A stretch of DNA of 64,000 nt from Lysinibacillus sp. ZYM-1 (GTDB lineage: Bacteria > Bacillota > Bacilli > Bacillales_A > Planococcaceae), in the NCBI RefSeq assembly GCF_001308875.1, contig NZ_KQ465128.1, positions 1 to 64,000 on the forward strand, written 5' to 3'. Within the stretch, counting starts at the first letter, position 1. The number at the start of each line of letters is the position of its first letter. A program made the position numbers and the translations under genes. Under the pieces are notes generated by a model. That model was given only the letters and a program-made list of their open reading frames with translations. It made no database searches and had not been told where the DNA came from. Below, piece after piece: positions 1 through 8,909 of the stretch.

Positions 1-10
1 AGAAACGATT

Positions 11-51
11 AAACGGCTTGAGTCCTTTAGAATTCAGAGCTCAAGCCGCTT
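11..51 (+). terminator. Hairpin terminator of a gene left of the window
   Basis: Arms of 12 bases at 11-22 and 40-51 are complementary with one G-U pair and are followed by a T-rich stretch. It probably ends a transcript entering from the left. Confidence 0.55.
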
Positions 52-131
52 AATACATTTTTTATTATTTCCACTGTCTACTTGACGGGGTGCAGTTCAA
101 ACTTCTCGATGGCTTTTGTCTACAATCTGAA

Positions 132-162
132 ATGCCAAGTCCTAGATGGACTTGGCATTTTT
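132..162. terminator. Bidirectional terminator after the CPBP protease gene
   Basis: A perfect 11-bp stem (132-142 with 148-158) with a 5-base loop is followed by five T on the plus strand. It overlaps the stop codon of the leftward CPBP gene, so it can end that transcript and any arriving from the left. Confidence 0.7.
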
Positions 163-873
163 CGTGAAATGTATAGAATATCCTTTTTTTACACGTTTCC
201 ATAAGACAAGTGTATAGACAAAAAGCACCAAAATAATAAGATAACCACTTAGTGTAGAACTTTCTATATTCCCCATAAAGTTAAAGAAATTATTAAAGCC
301 ATGGAAAAGAATGGTGATGATAATTGATTGACCATCTAAAATAAGTAAGGAAAGGACAAGGCCCACTAAAAGGGCATAGATGATTTGAATAACAGTATCT
401 TCTAGAGATTGCCCCCCTAGTAATTGTAAAGCATGTGTGACGCCAAACAGTACACTAGTAATCAATACCGCCGTAAATGCTCCTTTTGCAAGAAGCACCC
501 TCAGCATAATCCCTCTAAATACTGTCTCTTCTATAAATGCTACAATCAGCACTTGCATCAAAAACATAAAAATGAGATCGCTAATAGATGTGACATTTAA
601 ACCTTGTGTACTTACAAAGATGATACATAAAACGAAAAATAGCGGTAAAATAGTGAAGAAATGATTCTTTTTAATGCGATGAAAGAAATACATTTGCCAG
701 CTTTTTTTCATCGCAATATAAATGAAGAGCCCCAATGCCAGTGGAATTAACAATGCGAACTGTAACAAAGGGTTTGACGGTTGTTTAATGGAAACGAATG
801 CTCCGTTAATAACATAGAAAAATATAATAAGAAACTCTAAACCGATTATTTTCATAATCACTTTTTGGTTCAT
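142..873 (-). CDS. CPBP family intramembrane metalloprotease
   Basis: This is a 243-residue protein with about seven or eight predicted membrane segments and the three CPBP (CAAX protease/bacteriocin-processing, Abi) motifs. These are EETVFRG in the first half, FGVTHAL next, and FHGFNN near the C-terminus; they supply the glutamates, histidines and asparagine of the membrane-buried metal site. Family members cleave prenylated proteins or act in bacteriocin self-immunity; the substrate here is unknown. The longest frame starts at 882, but the AGGAGG at 885-890 then lies only 2 bases upstream, so the ATG at 873 is preferred. It follows an ABC permease gene in the same direction with a 25-base gap, so it is probably the last gene of the GntR/ABC operon. 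Confidence 0.85.
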   Translation of the reverse strand: MNQKVIMKIIGLEFLIIFFYVINGAFVSIKQPSNPLLQFALLIPLALGLFIYIAMKKSWQMYFFHRIKKNHFFTILPLFFVLCIIFVSTQGLNVTSISDLIFMFLMQVLIVAFIEETVFRGIMLRVLLAKGAFTAVLITSVLFGVTHALQLLGGQSLEDTVIQIIYALLVGLVLSLLILDGQSIIITILFHGFNNFFNFMGNIESSTLSGYLIILVLFVYTLVLWKRVKKGYSIHFTKNAKSI

Positions 874-898
874 ACTGTTCATTTCCTCCTATTCATGT

Positions 899-1594
899 TT
901 ATACGGGATTTACAGAAACCCTTCTCATGCTAGCGGTAATCAATAAATAGAGGAAGACACTAAAAACTAGAACGCTTCCGAAAATCACTATTATGGACGA
1001 ATGAGCTAAAAATTCAAACAGGGGAGAATACCATTCGAAGATGACCATTACGATAGGTACCAATGCAAACAGTCCGATTAAAGAATAACCACCTAATATA
1101 CCTAAGCGATAAAAAACAACATTCAAGAGAAGACCAGAACAAAGACAAAAGAAAAGTAAGATAGTATCCATTGCGACTGTTTGTAAAAATGAATGGGAAC
1201 TATTGAAAAATAAAATAGGATGAATGATGATAATATCTTTGACATTCAACAAAGTAGATACATACGAAATCATTTTATGTGCGCTTGCAATAATCAATGC
1301 ACCAGCTAGACTCCAACTAATGAAAAAGAGTCCGACATGTAACATATATTGCTGACGACTTAATCCTAGCTTTAAAAAATAAGGTAAGGTTCTATTTAAG
1401 ATCTTTGTCGCCATGGAGCTGTAAAAAATATAGACGGGGATTGAAATAGTAATGGCAAAAGAAATATATTGACCAAAGAATGCATCTAAGAAAAATGACA
1501 GTAGCACGATTGAAAATAAGATGCTCCAAAAAACTATGTTGTGCTTCTTGTAACTTTGAAATAAAATATAAAAACTACCTTTCATAGTATTCAT
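899..1594 (-). CDS. ABC transporter permease-like membrane protein
   Basis: This 231-residue, very hydrophobic protein has about six membrane segments and no recognisable enzyme motif. Its start overlaps the stop of the ATP-binding gene by four bases, so the two are translationally coupled and it is very likely the membrane partner of that ATPase. Systems with a YtrA-type GntR regulator, an ATPase and one or two integral membrane proteins typically answer cell-wall-active antibiotics or protect producers of lantibiotics. Transported substrate and direction cannot be read from the sequence. Confidence 0.75.
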   Translation of the reverse strand: MNTMKGSFYILFQSYKKHNIVFWSILFSIVLLSFFLDAFFGQYISFAITISIPVYIFYSSMATKILNRTLPYFLKLGLSRQQYMLHVGLFFISWSLAGALIIASAHKMISYVSTLLNVKDIIIIHPILFFNSSHSFLQTVAMDTILLFFCLCSGLLLNVVFYRLGILGGYSLIGLFALVPIVMVIFEWYSPLFEFLAHSSIIVIFGSVLVFSVFLYLLITASMRRVSVNPV

Positions 1595-2454
1595 TTACCA
1601 GACCCCACCTTCTGTTTACTTAAATAGACGAGCATATCTTGGAGTGAAATCGATTCAAGTGCTAGATTGTGCCCTTTTATAGATTGCCCGTTTGCAAAGA
1701 CAACTGCTGTCATTTCTTGCATAAACATATGCTGATAGATCACTTTTAAGTCCCCAATGGCTGATGTAACATCTGTGGCACTTCCTTTTACAGCTACAAT
1801 ATGCTCACGCCACTCATCAACAGTTTTTTGAAGTAGAACCTCTCCCTCATGGAGAATGAAAATTTCCTCAAATAGTTCGCTAGCTTCGTCAATTAAATGC
1901 GTGGATAAAATAAATATTCGTGGATGTTCAGTTTGTTGCTCGATTAATAGATCATAAAATGTATGACGGGCTGCGACATCTAAACCAATGTAGGGTTCAT
2001 CAAAGATTGTAATGGCAGCTTGGCTCGCAAAGCCTGTAATAATCCCAAGTGCAGAAACCATTCCTTTTGAAAGACTACGTACTTTATCTTTAGGATTTAA
2101 TGCAAATACTTGTAGCAGTTCCTGTGCAAGCTTTTCATCCCATTTAGGGTAAAAGAAGCTATTGGCCTTTAATGTTTGAGCAATGGTCATTTCATCTTGA
2201 AAATTGCCACTTTCTGCAATAAAACAAATATCACGCAACGTAGCAGGGGCATTAAAGACATTTTCGCAGTTGACTAAAATAGTACCACTAGTAGTAGCGA
2301 TAAGGCCTGATAATAAATTTAAAAAGGTCGTTTTACCAGCTCCGTTATGACCTAAAAAACCAATGATTTTGGAACCTTCTATGGTGAAAGTGACATTTTT
2401 TAACGCGTATTTATCTTTATAAGATTTTGTGACATTGTTCACTTGAATTTTCAT
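1591..2454 (-). CDS. ABC transporter ATP-binding protein
   Basis: This 287-residue cytoplasmic ATPase has Walker A GHNGAGKTT near residue 35, a signature written LSKGM rather than the usual LSGGQ, Walker B AITIFDEP near residue 150 and a switch histidine in LSTH. The LSKGM form is common in the BcrA/YtrB-like export or immunity ATPases. An AAGGAGG ribosome site lies 7 bases before the ATG. It is preceded by the GntR gene (3-base gap) and overlaps the permease gene downstream, making a four-gene operon. Known family role is drug or peptide resistance; the exact ligand is inference. Confidence 0.88.
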   Translation of the reverse strand: MKIQVNNVTKSYKDKYALKNVTFTIEGSKIIGFLGHNGAGKTTFLNLLSGLIATTSGTILVNCENVFNAPATLRDICFIAESGNFQDEMTIAQTLKANSFFYPKWDEKLAQELLQVFALNPKDKVRSLSKGMVSALGIITGFASQAAITIFDEPYIGLDVAARHTFYDLLIEQQTEHPRIFILSTHLIDEASELFEEIFILHEGEVLLQKTVDEWREHIVAVKGSATDVTSAIGDLKVIYQHMFMQEMTAVVFANGQSIKGHNLALESISLQDMLVYLSKQKVGSGK

Positions 2455-2457
2455 ACA

Positions 2458-2817
2458 TTATCCTCCTTGTAATAATTTTTGTAATTCCTCATCTGTGATG
2501 CCTAATCGTCTAGCTTCTTTCTTCAATGGTTCAATATGTTGTTGAAAAAAATTCTCTTTACGCTCTGTAATTAAAATATTTCTAGCATTCGGATGAACAA
2601 ACATCCCAACACCTCTTTTTTTATAAATGACACCCTTATCCACTAATTCATTCACGCCTTTCCCGGCAGTTGCTGGATTAATTTGGTACTCTTTAGCGAA
2701 TTCATTGGTAGATGGAATACGATCTTCAGGCAATAGCTTTTCATCCAGAATGGCATCTTCTATCCTTTCGCGAATTTGCTGAAAAATTGGTTTTTCATTA
2801 TTTAAAGAATGAATCAC
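2458..2817 (-). CDS. GntR family regulator, YtrA subfamily
   Basis: This 119-residue protein has an N-terminal winged helix (about residues 10-75, with IPSTNEFAKEYQINPATAGKG as the recognition region) and only a short C-terminal tail. That is the size and layout of YtrA-type GntR repressors, which lack a large effector domain. The start is GTG with GAGGTGG about 5 bases upstream. It heads the operon with the ABC transporter and CPBP genes. A near-perfect inverted repeat at 2839-2862 lies between its promoter and start, so autorepression of the whole operon is likely. Confidence 0.88.
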   Translation of the reverse strand: MIHSLNNEKPIFQQIRERIEDAILDEKLLPEDRIPSTNEFAKEYQINPATAGKGVNELVDKGVIYKKRGVGMFVHPNARNILITERKENFFQQHIEPLKKEARRLGITDEELQKLLQGG

Positions 2818-2838
2818 GATCCACCTCGCTTGTTAGTT

Positions 2839-2888
2839 GGTTAATTACTTGTGTAACTAACCATATAACGCAGTGGGTGTTTTGTCAA
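2839..2888 (-). promoter_or_regulatory. Promoter and GntR operator of the ABC/CPBP operon
   Basis: Reading leftward, TTGACA (2888-2883) is followed after 15 bases by TATATG (2867-2862). Immediately downstream is an inverted repeat with 10-base arms (2839-2848 and 2853-2862, nine of ten matching) around a 4-base centre. YtrA-type repressors bind such palindromes; assignment to the adjacent regulator is inference. Confidence 0.6.
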
Positions 2889-2935
2889 TCATTTGGAAGG
2901 AATAAATTTCTATAATTAAGTGGTTTTTTCATGTT

Positions 2936-2969
2936 AAAAAGCCATCTCATAATTGAGAAGGCTTTTTTT
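2936..2969. terminator. Bidirectional terminator
   Basis: The stem pairs TCTCA (2945-2949) with TGAGA (2954-2958) and GCC with GGC, flanked by A5 on the left and T7 on the right. It sits at the stop codon of the acyltransferase gene and separates it from the GntR promoter region. Confidence 0.75.
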
Positions 2970-3951
2970 GGTGAGATTTTCCGATTAAATAAGCACTAAA
3001 AGGGACAAAGGAAATGATTTTTATGAGTAACATACAGACGAGTAAACTAGCAAAAAAAAGTGAAGTGACTTGTAGCGAGGTAGTTGGAAGTAATGCGCTA
3101 TATGGTGCTAAATATTCTTGAATGAGCCAGTGAATTAAAAAGATACCAAAGGAATAGCGGCTTATAATATGGATGAAGGAAAGTTTAGGCAAAATTTGAG
3201 CAAACGCTAAAATACAAATTGCTATAGCTAGCACAAATAGTATCATATCAATCCTTCTCGATGTAATTTGTTGAGCGCCTAAATAATAATTTATATATAA
3301 TATGGTCGTTGCAAGAATGGCAGATAAGACTGTGAAAAATTTGTATTTAACGAAATAATAAGCGAATCTTTCATAATGACTACCAATGAGGTAAGCGAAT
3401 ACAAAATAAGGAAGCCAGCCCACAAAGAGCAAACGCATAAAATGATCATTCTGTATGAAATAATCTAAATTTAAATTTGCTAGTGTCATATAGACAATCC
3501 CCAGTAAGAATAGAATAGGGATAAACCATATAATGGAAATTTTATATTTTTTCACAATAAAAAAGAGTATATAGAGCTGAAAAATGGTCATGACAAACCA
3601 TCCAGAAAAATCACCTAAAACAATGTGGCGATACAGGGCATCCCAAAAATTTTCGTTATAATGAAAAGCAGCATTAGCGGCATATATAATACCAGCAGCT
3701 ACAAATGGTATGAAAATAAACTGAAAACGATGCCATAAAAATTGGGAAGGAAGCTGATGTTGGTAGCGGTTAGCTAATATTAAAATGGATAATAGAATGA
3801 AAGTCGGTGTGGCGAAACATAGCAATAATCTGAAAAATTGATAGTATGGCTGATCAATAAAGCCATTGATAATTTCAATATTAGTCGTAGCATGTAATAA
3901 CACAATACTTAAACAAGCAATAGCCCTCAATGCATTCCACTCATACACCAT
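2947..3951 (-). CDS. Acyltransferase family 3 membrane protein
   Basis: This 334-residue protein has about ten membrane helices. The N-terminus reads EWNALRAIACLSIVLLHA, the characteristic first helix of acyltransferase-3 proteins with the conserved R and H used in acyl transfer. Such proteins O-acetylate peptidoglycan, teichoic acids or polysaccharides, using acyl groups delivered across the membrane. The open frame begins at 3984, but that ATG abuts AGGAG with no spacing; the ATG at 3951 has GAGGGTG about 7 bases upstream and begins right before the family motif. It is a single-gene unit transcribed leftward; the substrate is not identifiable. Confidence 0.8.
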   Translation of the reverse strand: MVYEWNALRAIACLSIVLLHATTNIEIINGFIDQPYYQFFRLLLCFATPTFILLSILILANRYQHQLPSQFLWHRFQFIFIPFVAAGIIYAANAAFHYNENFWDALYRHIVLGDFSGWFVMTIFQLYILFFIVKKYKISIIWFIPILFLLGIVYMTLANLNLDYFIQNDHFMRLLFVGWLPYFVFAYLIGSHYERFAYYFVKYKFFTVLSAILATTILYINYYLGAQQITSRRIDMILFVLAIAICILAFAQILPKLSFIHIISRYSFGIFLIHWLIQEYLAPYSALLPTTSLQVTSLFFASLLVCMLLIKIISFVPFSAYLIGKSHQKKPSQL

Positions 3952-4184
3952 TTTAATCACCCTCATTTTCAAATTGGTAGGCATCTCCTGACAGGATGTA
4001 ACCTAACTAAATATATGAGCTTGGCTTTATGGATACAACCTGTCTAGCTTTCCACTGGAAAATAGTTTAGTTCGCAAAAAAATATTAAAATTCCGTAGTA
4101 AACTTTTCAAGGGCTCCATTTTTGCATATGTGTCACATAACCACTATGCATATACTGTGGCAAGAGGGGGGGAGGTGAGCTTTT

Positions 4185-4436
4185 ATGAGAATTAACTGGA
4201 AGGTTCGTCTTCAACATATACCATTTTTACTGGGGCTATTTTCATTGTTACTCCTACTTGCACAGCAAGTAGCATCGATTTTTGGCTTTGATTTGACTGG
4301 TGCGATGAGTGACCAAATTGCATCTGTTTTAAATACTGTTCTATCGATTCTTGTATTAATGGGTGTCATTGTAGATCCAACGACTCGAGGTACAAGTGAT
4401 AGTGAAAAGGCATTAATGTATCGGAGACCAAGATAA
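4185..4436 (+). CDS. Phage holin, phi LC3 type (orphan)
   Basis: This 83-residue protein opens MRINWKVRLQ, continues with two hydrophobic segments (about residues 13-35 and 45-65) and ends with a charged tail carrying DPTTRGTSDSEKA. That pattern is typical of phi LC3 family holins (Phage_holin_1), small proteins that make membrane holes so that an endolysin can escape. A strong GGGGGGAGGTGAG site precedes the ATG. No endolysin, tail or other phage gene is near; the neighbours are an acyltransferase and a DUF2339 protein. It is therefore a prophage leftover or a domesticated holin. Family call is firm; role is open. Confidence 0.8.
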   Translation: MRINWKVRLQHIPFLLGLFSLLLLLAQQVASIFGFDLTGAMSDQIASVLNTVLSILVLMGVIVDPTTRGTSDSEKALMYRRPR

Positions 4437-4455
4437 AATAAACAAAAAGTGTAAT

Positions 4456-4483
4456 TTTACAATAAGAATAAATGTGTTATAAT
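4456..4483 (+). promoter_or_regulatory. Sigma-A-type promoter of the DUF2339 gene
   Basis: TTTACA (4456-4461) and a perfect TATAAT (4478-4483) are spaced by 16 bases, about 30 bases before the ribosome site of the next gene. Confidence 0.6.
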
Positions 4484-4517
4484 GTTAGAAAATTGATAAA
4501 GTGGGGAGGATGATTGA

Positions 4518-6611
4518 ATGTCCCTTGAAATGGAACAAAGAATGGCTAGGCTTGAGAAGGAAATGGCAGGTTTACGTCAGGAGTTAAATGAATTAAAGCG
4601 AACACAAAGCAATGAAAAAATAAATACTCTTGATGCTAGACAGACAATGATCGAGCAATCAGTTCCAATAAAACCAACACCAATACCGAAGCTGGAGTCG
4701 AAGTCTACCCCAGTCAAAAAAGAACAAAAAGAGGTGCAACCACAGCCATCGATGGAGGAACGTGTTATGTGGGCACTTCCAAAAGTATTCATGGTTATTT
4801 TAGTTATGGGGGTACTTTGGGGTCTCAAACTTGTCAGTGACTATGGTTATTTATCGAATGGCGTGAAAATCATCCTTGCCTATATATTATCGGTGGGATT
4901 GGCGGCTATCGCCTATATACTGGAACGTAGAAAAGTTGGCTCACCCGCAATTACAATCTCATTATATGGTGGAGCATTTATTGTTGGTATTTTAACGACT
5001 GCAGCTAGTGCCATTTTATACGAAATCATCCATCTCACACCAGCGCTTGGCATTACGATTCTTTATATTGGCTATGGCATTGCGATAAGTTATTTTAAGA
5101 AAAATGAGGCACTAACGGTTTTTGTTGCCTTTACCTCATTATTACTACCTTATTTATTAGAATATATGGATTTTAGTGCCGTCATTATTTTACTATTTGT
5201 TATCGTATTATTTGCTATGCTGCAATTGGTCATCCAGCAACACAAGCAAAAGCTAGCCCTCTATATAGCCACCTTTTTCTCAGTGCTGGCAGTTAGTGTT
5301 GTAGCGTTTATGAATCATGATAAGCAAATTGTCTTTGGGTTTGGTTTACTTATTATTCTAGCAATCTTTTACGTAAGTTGGTGTCGATTATATAGTGCAC
5401 AATCAAAATGGAAACCTCTTCATATCGGCCTCCAATTTTCCTTAGGCTCATTTAGTTTATTACTGATGAATCTTATCATTCGTTCACTCGAATATGGGGA
5501 AGCGTTGCTACTTATCTTGATTGGTTTATTTGCAGCAGTAGCATTGTATAGCTATCGACAAAAATGGCAGGAAGTATTTGATAGTGCTTTAACACTCGCA
5601 TTTATTACCCTATGTAATACGATACTTATTATGAATATACCTAATAAAGTGGATGATTTACTGTATCCATTGATCGCATTTGCAGGCGTAATGATTAGCT
5701 TACGATTACGTGCAAGTATGATGAAAGTGGTCACTTCGTTTTTCTTTGTGATAACACTGTTGCTAAACTTCATCGTCCATGAACCGACACCATTTATTAG
5801 CATTGATCATTTAAGCTTGTTTATGCCAATTATTTATTTTGTAGTAATTTACATGTATGCTAGACGTCCAAAAGAAACACTATCACCTTTTGAAAAAATC
5901 ATGAAGGATTTATATGTTATTGATATTTTAGCAGTGATCACCACAGGCTATTTTTTAGCTTATATTGGTAAATTAGATACCACATATTTTGCAGCATCAA
6001 ATGACATACAGTATATGAGTTGTATCGCATTAGCTGCATTGTTTGCGGGATCCCTGCTAGTATCAGAGCAATTCAAAGGGCGCGCTTTAACGCCAGTCCT
6101 AGGTGTATTTTTCGTAGTATTCTCCTTAATGATAAGCACAAAACCATCTATGATGGAAAGCTTGAATATCGTGACAAGATCGGTTTATATAGCAGTCATA
6201 GTGGCCATTATCGTAGACGTACTTGTAAAGGGCCGTATCTATCGGTTGTATGAGGAACGGATGGTGAAATATGTAGACGCTATTGTTAGCTCAGGCATCG
6301 TACTCACAATGATCTCGATTTGGGGACTTGTCCATCAATTTACCTATAGTCATCTACTTGATTGGAAGCTAAGCATAGCTCTAACAACGATTACATTATT
6401 CCTTACAGCGAGCATTTCTCTATGGCTTAGTTCCATACAGCATTTAAAAACGCTTCGTACCACAGGTTTTGTTATCTTAATCATTGCGTTTATCAAGCTT
6501 ATTTTCTTTGACTTGTCTGCCCTTGATTTATTAATTAGAGCTGTTCTGTTTATTACAATCGGTGGTATTGGGATGTTGTTGTCGGGTAGGTTGTTGAGGA
6601 ACAGGGAATAA
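4518..6611 (+). CDS. DUF2339 domain-containing large membrane protein
   Basis: This is a 697-residue protein. Residues 1-35 are a heptad-like charged helix (EQRMARLEKEMAGLRQEL), followed by a proline/lysine-rich linker to about residue 85. The rest is an almost continuous run of about 18-20 membrane helices. This arrangement, coiled coil plus many helices with WGLKL and YGGAF-type loops, matches the DUF2339 family, whose function is unknown. A GGGGAGG site lies 8 bases before the ATG and a promoter is visible upstream. It is monocistronic, ended by the hairpin at 6651-6686. No enzymatic motif is visible and no function is claimed. Confidence 0.75.
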   Translation: MSLEMEQRMARLEKEMAGLRQELNELKRTQSNEKINTLDARQTMIEQSVPIKPTPIPKLESKSTPVKKEQKEVQPQPSMEERVMWALPKVFMVILVMGVLWGLKLVSDYGYLSNGVKIILAYILSVGLAAIAYILERRKVGSPAITISLYGGAFIVGILTTAASAILYEIIHLTPALGITILYIGYGIAISYFKKNEALTVFVAFTSLLLPYLLEYMDFSAVIILLFVIVLFAMLQLVIQQHKQKLALYIATFFSVLAVSVVAFMNHDKQIVFGFGLLIILAIFYVSWCRLYSAQSKWKPLHIGLQFSLGSFSLLLMNLIIRSLEYGEALLLILIGLFAAVALYSYRQKWQEVFDSALTLAFITLCNTILIMNIPNKVDDLLYPLIAFAGVMISLRLRASMMKVVTSFFFVITLLLNFIVHEPTPFISIDHLSLFMPIIYFVVIYMYARRPKETLSPFEKIMKDLYVIDILAVITTGYFLAYIGKLDTTYFAASNDIQYMSCIALAALFAGSLLVSEQFKGRALTPVLGVFFVVFSLMISTKPSMMESLNIVTRSVYIAVIVAIIVDVLVKGRIYRLYEERMVKYVDAIVSSGIVLTMISIWGLVHQFTYSHLLDWKLSIALTTITLFLTASISLWLSSIQHLKTLRTTGFVILIIAFIKLIFFDLSALDLLIRAVLFITIGGIGMLLSGRLLRNRE

Positions 6612-6650
6612 AAAAGAGGAGATGGTTGTCAGTAAAAGGAGCCATGAAAA

Positions 6651-6686
6651 ATGTCAAAGCGTGATAAACGGCGCTTTGACATTTTT
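6651..6686 (+). terminator. Terminator of the DUF2339 gene
   Basis: A perfect 11-bp stem (6651-6661 with 6672-6682), a 10-base loop and a T-run make a strong intrinsic terminator. Confidence 0.8.
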
Positions 6687-6784
6687 ACTATTCAAATCTA
6701 ATAAAAAGAAGGATTCAAAAGAACAATTGATTTTAAAACAAGTACTGACGAAAAAAATAAAAGCCTTATGAATTAAGAAAGATG

Positions 6785-6820
6785 AAAAACAGCCAAACGA
6801 AAATTCTCATTAGCTGTTTT
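6785..6820 (-). terminator. Terminator of the minor pilin operon
   Basis: AAAACAGC (6786-6793) pairs with GCTGTTTT (6813-6820); on the minus strand the stem ends in a T-run. It lies about 10 bases past the stop of the PilX-like gene. Confidence 0.6.
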
Positions 6821-6830
6821 GGTTTATACA

Positions 6831-8459
6831 TTAATTTTCAATCATACTTGTTTCCTCAGTGGAGAAAAGATTATCATTTACATTTGGAGTAGGGTAATCT
6901 GTTATTTCTTTGTCAATGGGTACAAGGGGCTCACCGAAAATGATTTCACTGCCACCCCCTTGAACAGTGATTGTTTCAGCCATGACAATTCCTTTTATTT
7001 TTCCTGAACCTGAAACTGCTACTTCTCCATTAGGAAGGATAACATACATTCCATTTGCCGAGGCATCTCCGCCGTGTACCGTGATTTTTTTACCAGTTGA
7101 AATAATATTTCCAAAAAGTTTAGGACTTCCTTGTAGTCTTATATTAGCACTTTTATTATAAACCGAACCTTCAAGTATAAATGTTCCACCGATAGATAAC
7201 TCTTTGTTACCACCGTACCATAAATTTAAAGAGGAAGTCTGTTTATCCCTGATTTTTATACTACTACTTCCATCAAGAGTTGAAATATTATTAGAAATGA
7301 TATTGAGTGTTCCAGTGCCTTTTATTGATATTTGTACTTCCCCTAAATTTATAGTATCAATATATAAATTCTTTTCTCCGCTAGTGTTTCCTAAATCAAT
7401 AGTTAAACTTGTGCCACCAATAGCTGATAATTTCCGCAGTTTAGTATCTTGTTCAGTTAGCAAAAGAGTGTGATTACGCTCATTGTAACCTAGATTGATT
7501 TCACCATTCTGACCTAATGTTGTATTTGCACCTGTAGGACTTAATGCGGGATAGGAAAGTAAATATGGAATATTCCCTGGGATATTAAATTTATCTCCAA
7601 AGGATTTTGGTACATAATCAACCAGATTAATATTTATTGGGGAGACAATTTGACTCACAGTATTCTTCCCACCAGATGCTTGTATATTTTCAATCTTATC
7701 AGGACTAGTAACACCTATAGTGCCATTTTCCACCCATGAAGTCCAACCATAAATAAGTTTTCCGTTTGTGGACACATTTCCTGTTATTTTTCCACTGCCA
7801 GTTAGATTGATATTTCCAGTTGAGATTGCTGAATATCCTTCTAATGGAGTTTGTACATTATTATGTTCACCATCGCCATCTCCACTGTCATCGTCTTCTG
7901 GAAACGGAAGACGAGGTTCGATTTTGATTTCTTGTGTTACTTCACGTTCTTTTGCCCCATCGATGTTGCCCTTTGAAACAATATTAATTCGATAAAGTAA
8001 TGGTGTCCCATCTGCCGGTAAACTAGTGTCTACTGTAATGGTTGCCTCTTTTCCTGACGAAATGGCATGTGATTCGAGCACAGGCGGAGCATTTTTAAAC
8101 GTTGTGAATTCACTATTTAGAATCATTCTGTATGCAGCCTCAGCCTCAGCCTTTGTTAAACGAAGAAGTTGAGGTTGAGCACTTTTTCTTCTCGTATTTT
8201 CATTAGTAATCCATTCAGTAATTTGCTGATAGGACCTACTTTGAATTTCAGTTAATTCTTTTTTTACTTCTAATTTCGCTAAACTCATCCCTGCCTCAGC
8301 AATATAAAACACCGCTTGATCTTTTCGCTCATAGTCTACTTGTTTTAGACTGTTAGAAGAGATACTGAGTAAAGTAATACCAAGGATTGAGATAATCACA
8401 ACTAAAAATAACGCTAGCGCAAGCGCTGAACCTTGTTGATTTTTAATTTTTTTACTCAT
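6831..8459 (-). CDS. PilX-like type IV pilus minor protein with repetitive C-terminal region
   Basis: This 542-residue protein begins with a short basic leader (QQGSALALALFLVVIISILG) and one hydrophobic helix. It lacks the usual E5-type prepilin motif but keeps the GS/A junction typical of PilX/PilK-like minor pseudopilins. After an acidic DDDSGDGDGEHNN spacer near residue 195, the C-terminal 340 residues are rich in short repeats such as GNINLTGSGKITGNVS and VAVSGSGKIKGIV, resembling the right-handed beta-helix of bactofilin-like proteins. It is the third and last gene of a leftward operon with two prepilin genes and shares one base with the second. A likely role is a surface-exposed tip or adhesin subunit; that is inference. 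Confidence 0.75.
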   Translation of the reverse strand: MSKKIKNQQGSALALALFLVVIISILGITLLSISSNSLKQVDYERKDQAVFYIAEAGMSLAKLEVKKELTEIQSRSYQQITEWITNENTRRKSAQPQLLRLTKAEAEAAYRMILNSEFTTFKNAPPVLESHAISSGKEATITVDTSLPADGTPLLYRINIVSKGNIDGAKEREVTQEIKIEPRLPFPEDDDSGDGDGEHNNVQTPLEGYSAISTGNINLTGSGKITGNVSTNGKLIYGWTSWVENGTIGVTSPDKIENIQASGGKNTVSQIVSPININLVDYVPKSFGDKFNIPGNIPYLLSYPALSPTGANTTLGQNGEINLGYNERNHTLLLTEQDTKLRKLSAIGGTSLTIDLGNTSGEKNLYIDTINLGEVQISIKGTGTLNIISNNISTLDGSSSIKIRDKQTSSLNLWYGGNKELSIGGTFILEGSVYNKSANIRLQGSPKLFGNIISTGKKITVHGGDASANGMYVILPNGEVAVSGSGKIKGIVMAETITVQGGGSEIIFGEPLVPIDKEITDYPTPNVNDNLFSTEETSMIEN

Positions 8460-8908
8460 TATTTTCCTCTCCTTTGAGTAATATCTGTTGTAGCTGTTTG
8501 ACCATCTTCACTTATAATTTCAATTTTGCCTCCGCGGATTGTAAAGTCGGAAATTTTATAAGCTATGACTTCTTCACTACCGTTTGAATTTCGAATAATT
8601 TGATTATTTTCCAAGCGATAAATTGATACAATTTCCTCACCTAAAAGTAATGTATGTAAATCAGTAGGAGGGATTTTTGTCTCATCAGATTCAGTGATAA
8701 GGTTATCACTCTTCCTGAAATCCTTTGTAATTACTTTTAATGCAAAGGATAAATCCTTAATTTCGCGGTTATGTGTACTTTGCTGGAGTTGTTGCTTTGT
8801 AGCAGATGTTACAATACTAATACTCAACATTGATACGATGGCAAGAATTACAACGACTGTAAGTACTTCGAATAATGTAAGACCTTTGCTATTTCGGAGC
8901 CATTTCAT
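8459..8908 (-). CDS. Minor prepilin, N-terminal methylation domain (PulJ/ComGF-like)
   Basis: This 149-residue protein has leader MKWLRNSKG, cleavage before L and glutamate five residues in (GLTLFEVLTVVVILAI), then one hydrophobic helix: the class III signal handled by PilD. The open frame extends to 8974, but the ATG at 8908 has GGGGAGGG at good spacing and starts directly at the leader, so it is preferred. The globular part has no catalytic motif. The stop of the upstream prepilin gene is one base before this start, so the two are coupled. The PulJ-like assignment rests on position and size only. Confidence 0.75.
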   Translation of the reverse strand: MKWLRNSKGLTLFEVLTVVVILAIVSMLSISIVTSATKQQLQQSTHNREIKDLSFALKVITKDFRKSDNLITESDETKIPPTDLHTLLLGEEIVSIYRLENNQIIRNSNGSEEVIAYKISDFTIRGGKIEIISEDGQTATTDITQRRGK

Positions 8909-8909
8909 A

